Notes: a model not told the origin generated them from the letters alone. 64,000 nucleotides of DNA from Phallus indusiatus (GCA_027605045.1 JAQFWX010000028.1:488964-552963); one strand, 5' to 3'. Shown: positions 23,226 to 36,144, counted from the first letter of the stretch. Program-made: numbers and translations.

Positions 23226-24582
23226 TCAAGCCGATATAGCAAATTTACCTGCGTTTGAGCCCGCGCTCGCCGACGACGATGCCGCTGTTGTCGTGCTGGG
23301 TCCGCTCGCAACAGTGGGTGTACTAGAACTCGCATTGCCAGTCAAAGTTCCCGGTGGCGGTTTTGGCAATCCGGCAATAATGCTTTCAGCATTGACAAAA
23401 TGCAACCAACTCTTCATCTCATTCACATTCTCTTCCCATACAAACTTGGTCGTTTTTCCACCCCGATACAATGCGGACGAACACTGATACGTTTCTTCCA
23501 ACAATAACGAGTGCCTAACAACCCCGAGATTCGCCTTGAATAGTCGGAACTCCCATCCCAGTAGCGGCTTCCCGTCCACCATCATTGACTCTTCCGGTAT
23601 ATTACAGTCGATTCGGCTATAATCAAAACCTGCAGGCTGCCCTAACGCCTTGATGTACGCGGACTTGATCGTGAGTAGTATACATAAACGCCGTAAAATT
23701 ACTTCGTCTTTCAACTTGCCATCCAAAACTAGTTCCTCATTTGGAGTTAGCTATAATGAATGAGAGGTCGTCATCATCGTTGTAAGAGGCAAGTAGCAGG
23801 ACCGGTCGCACGCACCTTATGGGCAAAGGAGTCGGCAAACTTGCGAGCAGATATCCCACGCGGCACAATGAGTTGCATGATGTCGATTCCAATGTTAATC
23901 ACCTGAGGCTTGTTACCATACGCAAACGCTATCGTCACCAGCGAATCGCCTCTTGCTGTATCATAGCCAAAGACCTGGGTAGAATCTGCACACCCCTACT
24001 TTAAGATAAGAACGGCGTTCCATGTTACCGGAATACGAAACGAGGAAGAGTGAAGGATGTGGGAAGAATGGAGGGGGGCGAGGAAGAGAGGAAAAGAAAG
24101 TTTAGCTTACAAAGTAATCTTTCCCATTTTTGGTGACATTATGACACCACTGTGAAGGTGGTACTGTAGGATGTTCTCGCCACAGAACAACGGAAGGCAA
24201 TAGCTTCGAAAGAACATATCCTAAAGAACAAGGTTCAATCTCGAGGGCCAACGAAAGAGACGGAACGAGAAACCACATACTGAAAGCATCATTTCTATTA
24301 GCAAACTTTTCAGCTTTTACTCGCGCTTTGGGATCTACCAAGTTTAAACATGTGGCAAACTCCTAGAAAAAGGAACTACTAGTTCAGAAACCAAAAGAAC
24401 AGCCATAATCTCAGATAATGTTTGCGACAAACCTCTCTCGAAATTTTCCTACCTATCGATACAGCCCATATTTGCATGAACGGTTGGGACCCATTGACGG
24501 TGCTCGCATCCTGCGCTGGCACCAAGGTGGTAGTAGTGGTAGTAGTCATGGACATGGACATGGAAGGTACGTTTTCAGACAT
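23226..24582 (-). CDS. 4'-phosphopantetheinyl transferase-like protein (diverged)
   Basis: Family members move the phosphopantetheine arm of CoA onto carrier domains of fatty-acid and polyketide synthases, NRPSs and aminoadipate reductase. The start at 24582 gives MSENVPSMSMSM and a Thr run, then PFMQIWAVSIGRKISREEF, LVDPKARVKAEKFANRNDAF, RYVLSKLLPSVVLWREH and GDSLVTIAFAYGNKPQVI, leading to INIGIDIM. The GxD Asp there is the usual Mg2+/CoA ligand. The second signature, normally WxxKE(A/S)xxK, reads LLTIKSAYIKALGQ, so the Glu is Ser and the Trp is Leu. A Ser/Thr/Ala-rich tail ends at 23226. Four introns join the blocks in frame. The first donor (GAG|GTTTGT) is the only one that keeps phase. 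Family assignment is good; activity is uncertain. Confidence 0.75.
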
Positions 24583-27500
24583 GCAACAATGCGATAACGA
24601 TTTTTTATGCACCGAAAAGGAAACCCCCGCGAAAATGCGAACAACAACAAAACAACGAAAACAACAGCGACCAACAACAACCAAATTGCAGCCCCAGCAC
24701 CAGCACCAGCGGCAGATGCTATAGTTGTGGCATCCGGCCAAGTAGCCGGTGGGTGTCCGTTTTTGAAGTAAAATGGCATAACTGACATAAGCCAGTGTTT
24801 GTGTGCGTGCTATTTTTTTATGTTTTTCTTCCCCTTCACATCGAGGTTCATTACGGTTCAGGATACGGATAAGTCTTAGTTTATGGCATCGACACGTGTA
24901 TCGATTGAACTAATGTCAATTTCAAGCCCCGAATTTGTTCCCCCTTCGCACTCCTATTTGACTTTTGGGAATTTATATAAAATCATTGATGGGTGGAAAT
25001 ACACACAAAAATTTTATTGTAAACCTTATTAGCAGTCGCGCTCATAGACCACATTTATTCAGAATTTTTAGAGGATTTCCAATTCCACAACCCGCATTAC
25101 TTGTAGCTGGCATGCAGGGAAAAAATCTGGATTATGACGTCTGGGCATCAGGAAGGTTATCTATTAATAATAATATTCAAAAAATAATAAATTCGAGAGA
25201 AAAATATTGGTGGTGGGCAAGAATCTCATAGGGCGTGCTTCATTCCAGGTGCACAGCATTGAAGATGGACTGTAATGAGGACAGACCATAGTTAGGCGCT
25301 AAGCTCCGTATATAATAAAAGACTGACACTCCTCAAATTGTACATGCACTACTATCAACACGGCATCCTCCATATTGAACAAAACGCAAAAGGCAAAGAA
25401 AAGATTTCAAAGATCGGGGATTTATGTTAACCAGAAAATAATTAAACCAAAAAAGAAATCGCTGAGTATTACATCTCCAGTGTCAGCGCCCATCGCGCCT
25501 CAGGCTTTCTGAACGTTCATGATCTTCGAACCACATACTGTGCAGCATCATATCATATCATATCATGTCACGATATAAAATAAAGTTTCGCTCTTTTAAA
25601 CCGGCTCCGCAAAAGAGAAATTCTTACGCACAAAAATAATAAACGATATAAATCGTGTCATAATAAGTTGCTGCGAAATCATAGAAGGCGAGGGAAGATG
25701 ATGACACTGCGAATTGGATTTCGGCGAGGATCCGGCCATTACAAGCTCATTTCAAACGTGTTTTCTGCAGCCGAACGCGCAGGGTTAAGCTGGTTCCCGT
25801 TCAAGTAACTGCATACGTACAATAGCGTACAATACGGAATTTTGCAGCTATGATGGTACAGGCAAGTTCACCCTTCAAAAAGGCCATGCACTCCAGACTA
25901 ACCCTTTAGTTTTTGCTTCCGCCCATTCTCGTCTCGCTTAGATATGCATCAGCCTCTCAAGTATTTATCGGGTAAATTCACTCGTGCTTACCGTGATACC
26001 ACTCGGCGAACAGCGCGCTCTCACACCCCTTGGCAGCTCTATCAATGTACAGGGATATACGAGTTGAGCCTGGCACGGAGCTCAAGTACGTACAGAAGGC
26101 GAGTTGTGCGTATCATGATATTTCATGGCACTGGACTCAGGTACATTTACAAATACTGCAAAGCTGTAGCAGCTCAAGTCAGCCAAGGCAAAACTTTGCA
26201 AATTGTAAATCACGATATCTCCTTTCTGTTTGTCTATTTTTGAAACCCGCGTCATATCAGAACTTAGTTCCGAATCCCCAAATGTACAAAATGCGGTTCA
26301 CGGTTCATGCACTGCTAATAGTGGTGAGTAACTTGCTTTTTGTGAGCCATGGCCCTATAGCGTCCAGATCGTGTGTTTCCTATTTTTTGATCTCGATATT
26401 CAAGGGTTCTCTTGCAATCCAAGGCCGCCGAGACGCCAGCATTGTTAATCCATACTCCTATTAGTCTGATAGTAATGACAGCATTCACATACATGCATAC
26501 CATACCCCGCACGACTTTTTCCCCTACCGTCCCGAACAAGTAGTCATATGTGCGCCCAAACCTGCATTTACACCCCCGACCATAGTTTTTAGTACAAAAT
26601 TCCCAAATCGGATCTCACGCCACAAGTCCTGTCGCCCAAATGAGGAATGGATGTTCTCCAGCCAATATCTACACCTCGCGACTTATTTAAATACATAAGC
26701 ATCGCGCGCGCAGGTTCGTCCATATCAAGTTTCTTGATTTAAAGATCAATGATGCACATACTGTTTTAATCGTGCGTTCGGCAGCTTCTCGTTATCAATG
26801 AATTTAAATCCACTTTCGCTAGTACGTACCCGCGTTGACTAAACTCTAAACATGATAATCTATGACGAAGGTAATAACTTGTGGAACCATGGACGAAGTT
26901 GAAAGAAAACGTCATATTTAGACTCCGGGACTCAAACGAATGATGCGATGGAGCTAACTAACACGAAGCCTGATTCTTCCGTGATCTAGCCGTTATACCA
27001 GTTGGGAAATTCTTTTTCACAGCTAACATCAGCGTATTCAAAACGCCATCCCTGTAGTAAAATTCTCAAAGAAAGAATTCTTAATTCATATGAAACTAAA
27101 AGAAATCAAACTTTAATTATCACACGCGATTACACGAAGAATAAAAGAACGGTCGTCATCCTATTTCAACCAGATTTGTCTGTGATTTTTCCCATACACG
27201 TATTGATCCATACGCCAGAAATCACTCTTCCGACTCGTCTGCGATTAGCCGAGGTTATACGAAATTGATAGCTTACTTACTTAGGCTACATAAGTAACAC
27301 GCGCATGCATACATATATCTAACGAGCTTCTCTGAAGAGCTGTCGAAGATACCAATAAACCAGAGGTTCGTACCGTGACGTAAAATGAATATTGAGAGCG
27401 CTGATTCATTTATTTATTTGAACGATACCGTTATCATCTGAGCCATGGGTCGTCCTGAAATACAGGTGAACAGCAAGGATGTAACTTATAATCATGATTA

Positions 27501-29819
27501 TTTGATCGGATTGGATAAAGTCAAAAAAGCATCAAGCGGACACCTTTGAAATAAGGTTTTCCCAGCCTGCTTCAAGACTGAGGTGCCGAAAGCTGAAATA
27601 TGAAATCAGGCCGCCCATGGAATCTGAAGTGGCTTCGAATAGCAGATATCAAAAAAGCACCGCCAGTTGAAGTACAGAAGGTGAGAGAATACCTTCGCAT
27701 TGGACCAAAGCTAAGCGGAAGTTGGTTCTACTGTTCCTTTTAGTTCCCTCTCTGAGAATACCGTGGACTTCCATTGTGTGTAGTGCTCTTCTTCTTGCTT
27801 AAGGGCTCTTACTTATCCATTATATGAACCAAGGCACTTGCTTGATGGGTTCCCAAGAAATTGATGAAAACGTTTGATCCATCCACTTCAATTCGCTGAG
27901 AAAACGTGAAATACACGTTGATACAATTTAAGGGCATTGCGAGCGACAGCTTTAAATTGACCTCTCAGTTCGTAACGGCCGGGAACGGAAAGAGAATAAT
28001 CTTCGCACTCAGCTCAGGAAAACGCGTTGTGCCTTTTTACCTAGTAAGCCGATGAATGCCTCTTAATGCCAACTCGCCTCATCTCTAATACCCACTAAGT
28101 ACTACTGCCATTAATGACGAAACCATCCAGCCAATGCTTCATTTCGGCTGAGCAATAAACGTGTTTTAAAAGAGCGAGCGATCATCGCGTGCAGTCCAAC
28201 ATTTGCATGCATAACAATGGGATCGCCTTTTCGACGTTAAGTTATAAAAACCAGGTCTTCCAAGAGATGTCATAAATTATCGCCTGATACGACACGAGTC
28301 AGTAAAGCAGTTGCCACTGGCTAGGCAGGCTGGTAAATCTTTTATGAGGAAAACGAAGCTGACATCTCTTTTTAATTGCGCCACTTGAGCAACTGTCGCG
28401 TGATGTATTAAATCAATGATTTCCAATATTTGATTTTCATATCTTTCTCTTCGTGTCAATGATTGGGCCAAGGCGAAAAACTTGCGTTGTCATTGCGCTC
28501 GGATGATAGTAGAGAATGCGAGCGTCAAATGAGCGCTACACCTGCCGTGATGCCGTACAGTCACGTGTCCTTTTGCGTGACTAAACGTGTTTACGTTGGA
28601 GTTCCTTGCCTTGGATCTTCTCTTGACCTTCTCAGGCTTTCACTTATTGACATGATTCTGGACCGTTTTAACGCGAACTGAGACAATAAGGCGATACTTG
28701 CTATCTAGATTACTCAATATCTTGACTGTAAATCAAGATCGCAGTGCCTACGCGACCTCAACACCCCCAGCCTGGCGATTGTTGGGCAACTACGTGCCAT
28801 CTAACCCTCGTGTATAGATTCTGCCACCATCAGAAAATGTCGAATTTTCTTCTTCCTGTCAATATATAAATATAGGTGCCTATGTATACGTCGACGTCTG
28901 GTGGAATTTACAAATGACTTGGCGAGCGGCGACAAATTGCAAAATACTTTGGGCTTCTTAGGCTGCGATACATGAGTCACTCAGACTAACTGGTAGTGCA
29001 CGCTTGCCATTTGGCAATCTATGTGAAAAGAAAACAACAAACTTAAAAAATTTGATCTACAGAAATCATATAATTATATTTAAGTGGCACGTATGTTGTT
29101 CGTTCCTAGCGCTCTCACACACTAATAATCGGACTTTTCTCTTTTGAACATCGGAAAGGTTCTTAACCTTAGGGTGCGGAAACAGCTCGTTTTTTAGATG
29201 AAAAAACCAAGCCTGCATGCTCCTCTCATCCATCCCGGTGTTACCATCCGATATGATATTGTATTTGCCGGAGCAGCCTGAGGTGTTCTTTGTGGCGCTC
29301 TTGAGAATATCTTATAGGTTGACACTTTGGCACTGCGCGCGCGCGCCGTTTGAAGTGCCAAGTTTGCGTCACAAGACTTATGTAGTCAACGAATCTCAAG
29401 AAGTTTTCTATGTATGTCGTTTTTTTTTGATTTTTATATAAATTGTCTTAGCAGATGGTTTGATCGCCGGACACCGTCACTGAATTCAATTCAATTCAGC
29501 TAACCTATAAAATGAACTTGAAATGAACTCGAGAGCACAGCATGTTTATACAAGTCTAGCTTTTAGCAAGGCACGTACCCTTTTTCGCTTATCTTTGAAC
29601 TTTCATTTCATGATATCACTCGATTATGGAAAAAATTGGACTGGTTCTGGAATAACACATGTTCAAGTAGATTAAATTCCAGAATTCTGTTTTCAAGAAT
29701 TTCCGATGATGTTCTTATGTATTTATTTTGTTAGTTCTGTATACAAAGCGGAGTATTTATATTCCAGTCCTTTCAATGGAAAAGGCAGGTCTCAATTGAC
29801 ACCAGCGTTGTGATTCGCT
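24583..29819. other. Gene-poor stretch of 5.2 kb
   Basis: A/T-rich DNA with no convincing gene on either strand. A short TATCA repeat lies near 25548-25568. The one slightly interesting ORF is 26291-26464 (see separate entry). The rest looks like long-decayed or purely intergenic sequence. Confidence 0.4.
26291..26464 (+). CDS. Possible small secreted peptide (57 codons), doubtful
   Basis: Begins MRFTVHALLIVVSNLLFVS, with the form of a signal peptide. It ends with a dibasic site and a short tail, GRRDASIVNPYSY. The layout recalls small secreted or processed peptides, but no family is recognised. The ORF is short, and potential GT-AG splice sites inside it would change the product. It may well be chance in an A/T-rich spacer. 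Confidence 0.15.
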   Translation: MRFTVHALLIVVSNLLFVSHGPIASRSCVSYFLISIFKGSLAIQGRRDASIVNPYSY

Positions 29820-30761
29820 CTAGGCAGTAGCGGCTGAGACTTTGGCGTATGCCTCTTTCACAGAAGGCCTTTCCATCAATGATTCGTAGTATTTGGTGAG
29901 ATTGGGGTACTTTTCTGCATCCAAATCTAAACCGGCAAAACCTTTAACGTGAATCCCTATAAAAATATTTGGTAATTCTTATTGCCGGTTAGAACTTGAG
30001 TAGATACAACTCACATGGAAGCACAGAGCAATCTGAATAATTGGTCTGTACGGTTAGAAGTCGCTTGAGACAATGGAAAAAGTTGTCACTCACCAACAAT
30101 AGTAAAGTGATGTCCACAAATATAATCACCCTGTTCGGCTAAACGCTTCTCCAAAACATCCCAGGTGCGATGAGCCTCCTTCTTGTATCGCTCATACACG
30201 GAGTCATGAATGTCCTTGATGGGATGAAAGTGTTTCCAGTATACCGCCTGCTCCGTCATAACATTCTGTCCAGAATTCTAGAAAGACGCTTATACATAAT
30301 TACCTCAAATTCAGGACTATATTGAACTCACAGAAAAGTAAAGCCAAACATGAATATCAGTACGGTCTTTGAGATCCGTAGCAAAAAGCTTGTTTTCTTT
30401 GTCGAAGCGCTCTACGAGGTATAACAAAATAGCACCAGATTCCCAAATGACGTAGTCCCCATTAGTATGGTCGACAAGAGCCGGGACACGTCCGTTGCTA
30501 GATAGAAACCTTAAATCAATGAATCACTTGGGATATAAATAAAACGAACGCACGGATTAATTTTGAGAAAGTCGGGTGATTTGATGCCGTTGGGACCATC
30601 ACCGAAATCCTGCAAGTTCATTAAGACAAAATTAACCATCTGAAAGATGGAAGTGTAACCTTGTGGACTAATTTGTAGGTGACTCCTAATTCTTCCGCAG
30701 CAATGACAAGCTTCATGGGATTAGGGACGGCATTGGAAATATAGATTGTTACGTCGGACAT
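29820..30761 (-). CDS. Glutathione S-transferase (Ure2p-like/GST-N type)
   Basis: Cytosolic GST, conjugating glutathione to electrophiles or reducing peroxides. The ATG is at 30761-30759: MSDVTIYISNAVPNPMKLVI, AAEELGVTYKLVHK, then DFGDGPNGIKSPDFLKINPN with the lysine and Asn typical of the Ure2p-like group. NGRVPALVDH carries the cis-Pro of the thioredoxin fold, and WESGAILLYLVERFDK the Glu-Ser pair that binds glutathione. The helical C-terminal domain includes GQNVMTEQAVYWKHF, CGHHFTIV and WIHVKGFAGLDLDAEKYPNL. It ends VSAATA at 29822-29820. All introns read GT-AG. One internal exon of 18 nt (30015-30032) encodes CSVLP. Confidence 0.9.
30015..30032 (-). other. 18-nt internal exon of the GST gene
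   Basis: Lies between an acceptor (ATTCAG) and a donor (GTGAGT). Codons G|AT TGC TCT GTG CTT CCA T|GG link FTIV to WIHVKGFAGL with DCSVLPW. Confidence 0.6.
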
Positions 30762-33518
30762 GTCTGCGTAGCTTGAGATTTCGTCAAGAGAGTTTGCAGA
30801 TTACGATTTAACGTTAATAGTTTGACGGGATTTGCAGTGGCTTTAAATCCAAGTCTTCATGCCTTCATTTCTTTTATGTCATTGAAGCAAGGCCCTGACG
30901 TTCGCTCCCGCGATGATGAAACGGAACATGCTATGGTAACAGTGAGACAGATGACAAATGCCTTCACATCCGAGGACCAAGATCATCTACATGACAAACT
31001 GCGTAACAAATGTTGAGTTCCCCAATGTACATGCATGATTAAGACTGTCGTTACTCACAATTCCCAAGTACACCTCCCATGCTCGTCGTTATGTTCACTC
31101 TGCAAGTGAAAGTTAAAAAATCCATAACTGCAGTCTGTTCGATAATTGGAGCCTGAGAATGTCGTGTGGTCCTGAAATTTTATTCTTTGCTTGGTAAACA
31201 TTCCTGAGACCGCTTTGTCATCTCCAAAAAATAGAGACGCCCGACTACTCGGCAAAAGCCGATACTGAACAAAATGCTTCCGCGAATTATTGCGCTTTGA
31301 ACGTTTTTGAATCTGAAGACTGAGGATAATTCATGTCCGTCCGTTCTGCATCCCAATTCTAAACCCTATTCTTAACGTAATATACTGTTCCAAAAGCTGT
31401 ATTCGGTTTATACTGATCAAAAAGTAAAGGATGTAAGTCTTTACACACGGAATGGCTCAACTGCAATTCATTTTCAATAGTCTACTATTCGTCTTCATTC
31501 ACTGAAAACTACTGAATTTATGATAGGGCACTAACAATTTGAATTACATATCAAAATCGTTCCGTCACATAATCTACCGGTTTTGCTTTGTGTTACCAGA
31601 ACATGCATTATTCAATGGCACCTCAAGCTAAAAGTACCGTTCAAAGACATTTTATAACCCAAACGTAGGCGACACCCTCGGGATACAGCCAAGACCAATG
31701 TATGTGAAATCGTAATGAATATTATTGGTGGTTTTGACATTATTCACAGTGGTGGTTGACATTTGGCCGGTGGTTCCAGTTCATGAGCCGATTTTGCCTT
31801 GCGATCAACTTCCCTTTCCTTTACACACTTCTTGACCTCCTGAGAAGTTTGGTCTTTCTTGGCTTTTCTCCTTTTTGAGTCATTGATGATTTTTGAAAGG
31901 AGGTTCTTAGTATCCACCAGCCGTCTCTACTGCAAAGATCATTGACATTGAACGCCAATTGAATCAAGTCAAACGGGAAATACTCGTATCATATCTATAT
32001 TACTGGAAAAAGGTCTTCATCTCCAAGTGCCTGGGAAGTTCATTTCGGTGGTCCCGTCATTTCCGAAACAAACCCTATATGAAGGCTGACCCAGTCCGCG
32101 GCAGATTTCAAATTGATAAGAGGTTCGAGGGCTGTTTAATCCCGAACCGTTACCTACTTTGCAACCACCGAGTCACTCACTGTCTATCTTTGGTATCAGG
32201 AGTAAGGTTTATCTTTGGAATTGAATTGCACTCATCTCAGTTGGTTGATTGGTGAAACTTGTTTTTAGAATATCAAGGTTGTGGCCAGCATGATTCAATT
32301 GTGTACCTTTCGAATCCCAACTCGCCGATATTCTCAGATCCATGAGAGTAGAACTATTGGATAAACTTATATTGGATAAACTTAAAATGCCGTTATATAA
32401 TTAATATAACCTCTCCCACCATCTATTCAAACAGCCTTCTGTTGAGATTCTCTGTCTTGGACTTTCACTAGGAATAACCATTATCCGGAGAGATTCATTT
32501 GAATGTGAGGCATTCGATTCTTATATGTACGATATGTATTTGAGTCGTTATTCTTCCTCCTTAGTCAATGCATTTTCAGGTAGCCAAGCAACGTAGCCAG
32601 TCAGCCATATGCACCGGTGGCGCAATACGTCGGGCTAATTTTAAACAAAGTGCGATTATCATGCGGCGGTCCATGCGTTGGTTGGATTGTCTTTCGAAGA
32701 ATCGAGACCGTTGGAGTGAATCGTAAGCATGATTTGTTTCTGAGCTGTGTCTTCCATCATCATCTATATCCCATGCAATGATCATTGACGTGGCAACCTG
32801 CTACATATGTTAAATTAAGATATATATACGTGGAACATCTAAATTAGGTATTACAATGATTTGGTCAAACGTCACAAACAGCATTTGAATGCCAGAATAA
32901 AAAGAGTAGCTCTACCATAAAATATATACTGCTATAGCAAAAGCCATAATAAAAAAAAATGAAACAAATGCTTGGTATTTTTCTTTTCGAATTTGAATTG
33001 AGAAGACGAAGAAAATGATGACGAGAGGGGGGGAAAAAGTATAATGCATGATCCTTTCGATCGGAACAGGGGAAGAATGATAATATCGATAAGGAGGTGG
33101 GAATACATACTGTTTTCTGTTCCAATCAGGATATCAGGAAAGGCGTTTGTTAAGAAGGCATGAAATATGTAGAGCGTGAACACCCAAAAAAGTCAAGAAA
33201 TGTGCCATACACAACTTCGAAATTTAGTCAGCTCTTTCCCCTTTCTTCTACAATTTTGAAATTATCCAGCCCCAGCCATATTCAGTCGCAAGGCACATGT
33301 AAGTCATTTACGGTTTCGTGACGAGAGAAGGAGATAAAGAGAGAGATGTACGAGAAACAGAAGAAACGAAAACAAACATTGAGAGAAAGAGCAATGATTA
33401 GGGATGATTGACGATGACGGACAGAAACACAAGAAAAAAATTGATGGCAACTTGCTTTGATGTAAAACAGCGCCGGAATGTGTTTGACAAAAGAGAAAAC
33501 AAACGACAAGGTTATAGT
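30762..33518. other. Gene-poor stretch of 2.75 kb
   Basis: No supported gene. On the minus strand 31744-31926 holds an open, lysine-rich stretch (SKRRKAKKDQTSQEVKK and following, ending CQPPL) without a usable start or acceptor, perhaps the tail of a decayed gene. About 32930-33518 is purine-rich on the plus strand, next to the 3' end of the Rho gene. Confidence 0.4.
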
Positions 33519-34535
33519 TTAACAAATGTGGCAACATTTGCTCTTTTCTTCGTCTTCAGCTTCGTAAGGAGTATGTGCTTTGGTTCCTTCTCGCATGAGC
33601 ATGCTCGCCCGAGTCGCTGCTTCAAAGACATCGTCTACACCTTCGCTCTTAAGAGCGCTGCATTCTTTGTATGCACGAGCCCCTATTTCTCCGGCGACGC
33701 GCCTGCCAGCTTCAGTGCTCACGAAGAGATGAGAGTTGGCTGACCCAGGCGGCGGACGCAAGTCAGTTTTCAGGCCAACGAGAATGACGGGTACGTGGGG
33801 ACCACAGATGGAGCGGACCTCCTCAATCCACTTGGTAAGCGAACGGTTAGCTTGAAGTCCAGAACAAGTCAGGGTAAAGGAAGAGGTGGGTACCTTAACG
33901 GTTACATTCTCCAACGAGTCTGGCGTATCTACTGAGAAAGCGATAAGGATAACGTGGGATTTCGAGTATGATAATGGACGAAGGCGCTGTGAAAACACAT
34001 TAGGAAACGCAGATTAGCTTCGCGCGACTGAGCAACTGAAGAGACAACGAACTTCATATTCTTCTTGACCACTTTTGAACAGATAAGGTATTTATTGATT
34101 TAAAATGCATGTGGACATACGCTGTATCCCATAAGGCTAGTTGGACTGGCTTGCCGTCAAGGCGAATCTCTGCAACGTAGTTCTCGAAAATGGCTTAGAG
34201 AAAAAAGGATCAGTGCCAGCTACACTACAGCCAGAGGGTTCTTACTTGGGTGCTAAAACGTTAAAAGTCAATCAACAGAACTCTACAAAGGCTACATGAC
34301 CTACGTATTCCTTTGGAAACTCCCCCAGGGCAAAGCAACACAAAAGACTCGTCTAAAAGCAGCAAGTGTCAGCACATTCTAGCCGAGAACGATATACCAA
34401 GAGAATGGACCTTTCCACAGGCGCCATCGCCCACAATAACCAGTTTTCGACGAATCTGTGTAGGTGGCGATTTAGTATGGTACCACTGCCGGAGCGCGAC
34501 AAAAAGGAAAAATGACGCACTGGACTTTGTGACAT
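33519..34535 (-). CDS. Rho-family small GTPase, Rho2-like
   Basis: Membrane-bound GTP switch that controls actin, polarity and cell-wall synthesis. Exon 1 (34521-34535) encodes [20 protein letters not shown], carrying the P-loop, and [16 protein letters not shown] follow. A 7-nt exon (34246-34252) and the next exon then give [14 protein letters not shown] (switch I). LALWDTAGQEEYE is switch II, and [43 protein letters not shown] (a TKxD variant) and [19 protein letters not shown] follow. The C-terminus KSKCCHIC has a CaaX box (CHIC) preceded by another Cys, which allows prenylation plus palmitoylation. The N-terminal [15 protein letters not shown] and the WIEEV segment favour the Rho2 class over Rho1 or Cdc42; the class is inference. 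Confidence 0.9.
34246..34252 (-). other. 7-nt internal exon in Rho switch I
   Basis: The exon reads CACCCAA, with acceptor TTTTAG before it and donor GTAAG after it. Codons TAC|CAC CCA A|CC ATT TTC give Y-HPT-IF. The exon supplies Pro and the first base of the switch I Thr that contacts Mg2+ and effectors. Without it the frame shifts and switch I is lost. Confidence 0.85.
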
Positions 34536-34864
34536 GAATAATACAAGATTGAGGAAAGAAAAATTGAACTAGAGTAAGGAAAATATAAATGCAAGCGACG
34601 AAGCAAATAAGAAAGGACGATGAAAATCGTAAAGAGAGGAAAGGGAATGGGGGAGGGGTGTAGTAAAGCTGTGCGTCAGGAATCCCCGGCCTTGCGGTTT
34701 TAGCGCCTGAGTGACCGCGAAACAACGACTCGGATGCTGCCCGCAATCAGACAGATTCAACACACAATATATATATTGTATGAATAGAATAGAGTAGAAT
34801 AGATAGTGTACATGTTATTATTCGCCCGTTCCGAATGCCTTCGAAATTATACATTGTAAGGTAA

Positions 34865-35280
34865 TCAATTCAAAAAGGATGTCGGGCCACGCGTCCCTCG
34901 TCTTTTTCGGAAATAATACGAAATCAAAACTGCAGCTCCGACGATGAACATAATGCCACCTGCGAGACTAAGTCCAAGTATGGTACCTTTCGAAGGGTGC
35001 GAAGAGCCTATCGAGGGCGTAGCAGAAGGTGACGTGGAATGCAATGAATTAGTGGTCTCTGATAGTGTGCTGGTCGGAGAGCCAAAAGCTGAAAATGTCG
35101 TTTCACGAGCAACGGAAAATGGCGAAGATGCGTTACTTCTGCATTCCAACGTCATTCTTCATATTATCAATAATTACGGTTAGATACCACTTACGTAGAT
35201 TGTAATAGATCATTCGTGGGTATCGGATATGAACGTGAGGAATCATTTCCACTTCCATCCAAAGCGAGGTTGTTTAACAT
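34865..35280 (-). CDS. Small single-pass membrane protein, Ser/Thr-rich ectodomain
   Basis: About 125 residues from two exons. Exon 1 starts at 35280 (MLNNLALDGSGNDSSRSY). An intron ending GAAG leads to TMTLECRSNASSPFSVARET. A Ser/Thr/Pro-rich stretch follows, then one membrane segment (ILGLSLAGGIMFIVGAAVLISYY), a basic stop-transfer motif (RKRRG) and a short tail (TRGPTSFLN). The form resembles fungal single-pass proteins with a mucin-like outer part, but no family is recognised. There is no clear signal peptide, so a missing 5' exon is possible. Confidence 0.5.
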
Positions 35281-36144
35281 ATGTCATGAACATTCGTCGC
35301 CGGAGGGACGTTGGGGTAGGGGAGACGAGGTAAGAAAGACGATGGTATGAATGAAGGAAATAGGCGAGGTACACAGTAGCGTACTTATCCTGTGATTAGA
35401 GCCAAAACCGTGTCAAATGATAACCGTGGACGGAAAAACAAACCCCTAGATCGGCAAAGACAGTGGGAGATGATCTGCCAGGGAGAACAGAAAACATCAA
35501 GGTAATTATGGAGGGAAGATATAGAGGTAATGTGGATCACATGCGAGGAAAGGAGATCCGTGGAAACCAGCCGTAAATGAAGGTTCTTTTTTGGTGAATA
35601 CGATCGATTGTCAATGAATCATGATGCGAAAAAGCCAGGAGGAGCCAGGTGAACACTTTGAATGAGGGATATACGAATTGCACACTATCATGGCGCCTTG
35701 GGATCGTCTAGCCATTTCCAGCGAGGTACCCTGAATAAGCAGCCAATAGCCAACGCGCCCAGTGACCCGATGAACAAAGTATGTGCGATTATCAATCCGT
35801 CACTTAGTAAAATGTTCCGCCGGACCAGTAGCGTAATATTTAGACACAACTGTCGCAAAGTTATCTCAGTTTGTTAGGCAGAAAGAAACAGCCTAGATGC
35901 AATCAAAATATCAGAAATCGTATTGACATGTCAGACATACGTATATAAGATCCGTACACCAATGACATAAACAAACGTGCCTCATTATCAAGAGGCCTTG
36001 TATCATTAACGAATGTGTACCTTGCAAGGGCAGTTTTGAGATCCTAAATGACTGAGGAAAATGTGAAAAATGGACCATAACATCAGGAAATGAAGTTCTG
36101 CTCACATGGGTTTCAGCCTCAAAGAAGTTTGATTAGCAATTCAA
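35281..36144. other. Intergenic stretch between the membrane protein gene and PET117
   Basis: Nothing recognised apart from possible missing 5' exons of the small membrane protein gene; an open stretch starting MFSVLPGRSSPTVFADL near 35440-35500 (minus strand) is one candidate. Confidence 0.35.

Noticed and set aside
22930..23487. 185-codon plus-strand ORF
   Set aside because: Overlaps the 3' part of the phosphopantetheinyl transferase gene on the other strand and has no domain of its own.
31744..31926. Lysine-rich open stretch on the minus strand
   Set aside because: About 60 codons, with an in-frame stop immediately upstream and no usable start or splice acceptor; at most a relic.
32300..32330. 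tRNA B-box-like sequence (TTTCGAATCCC)
   Set aside because: No matching A box or cloverleaf arms at the right spacing.
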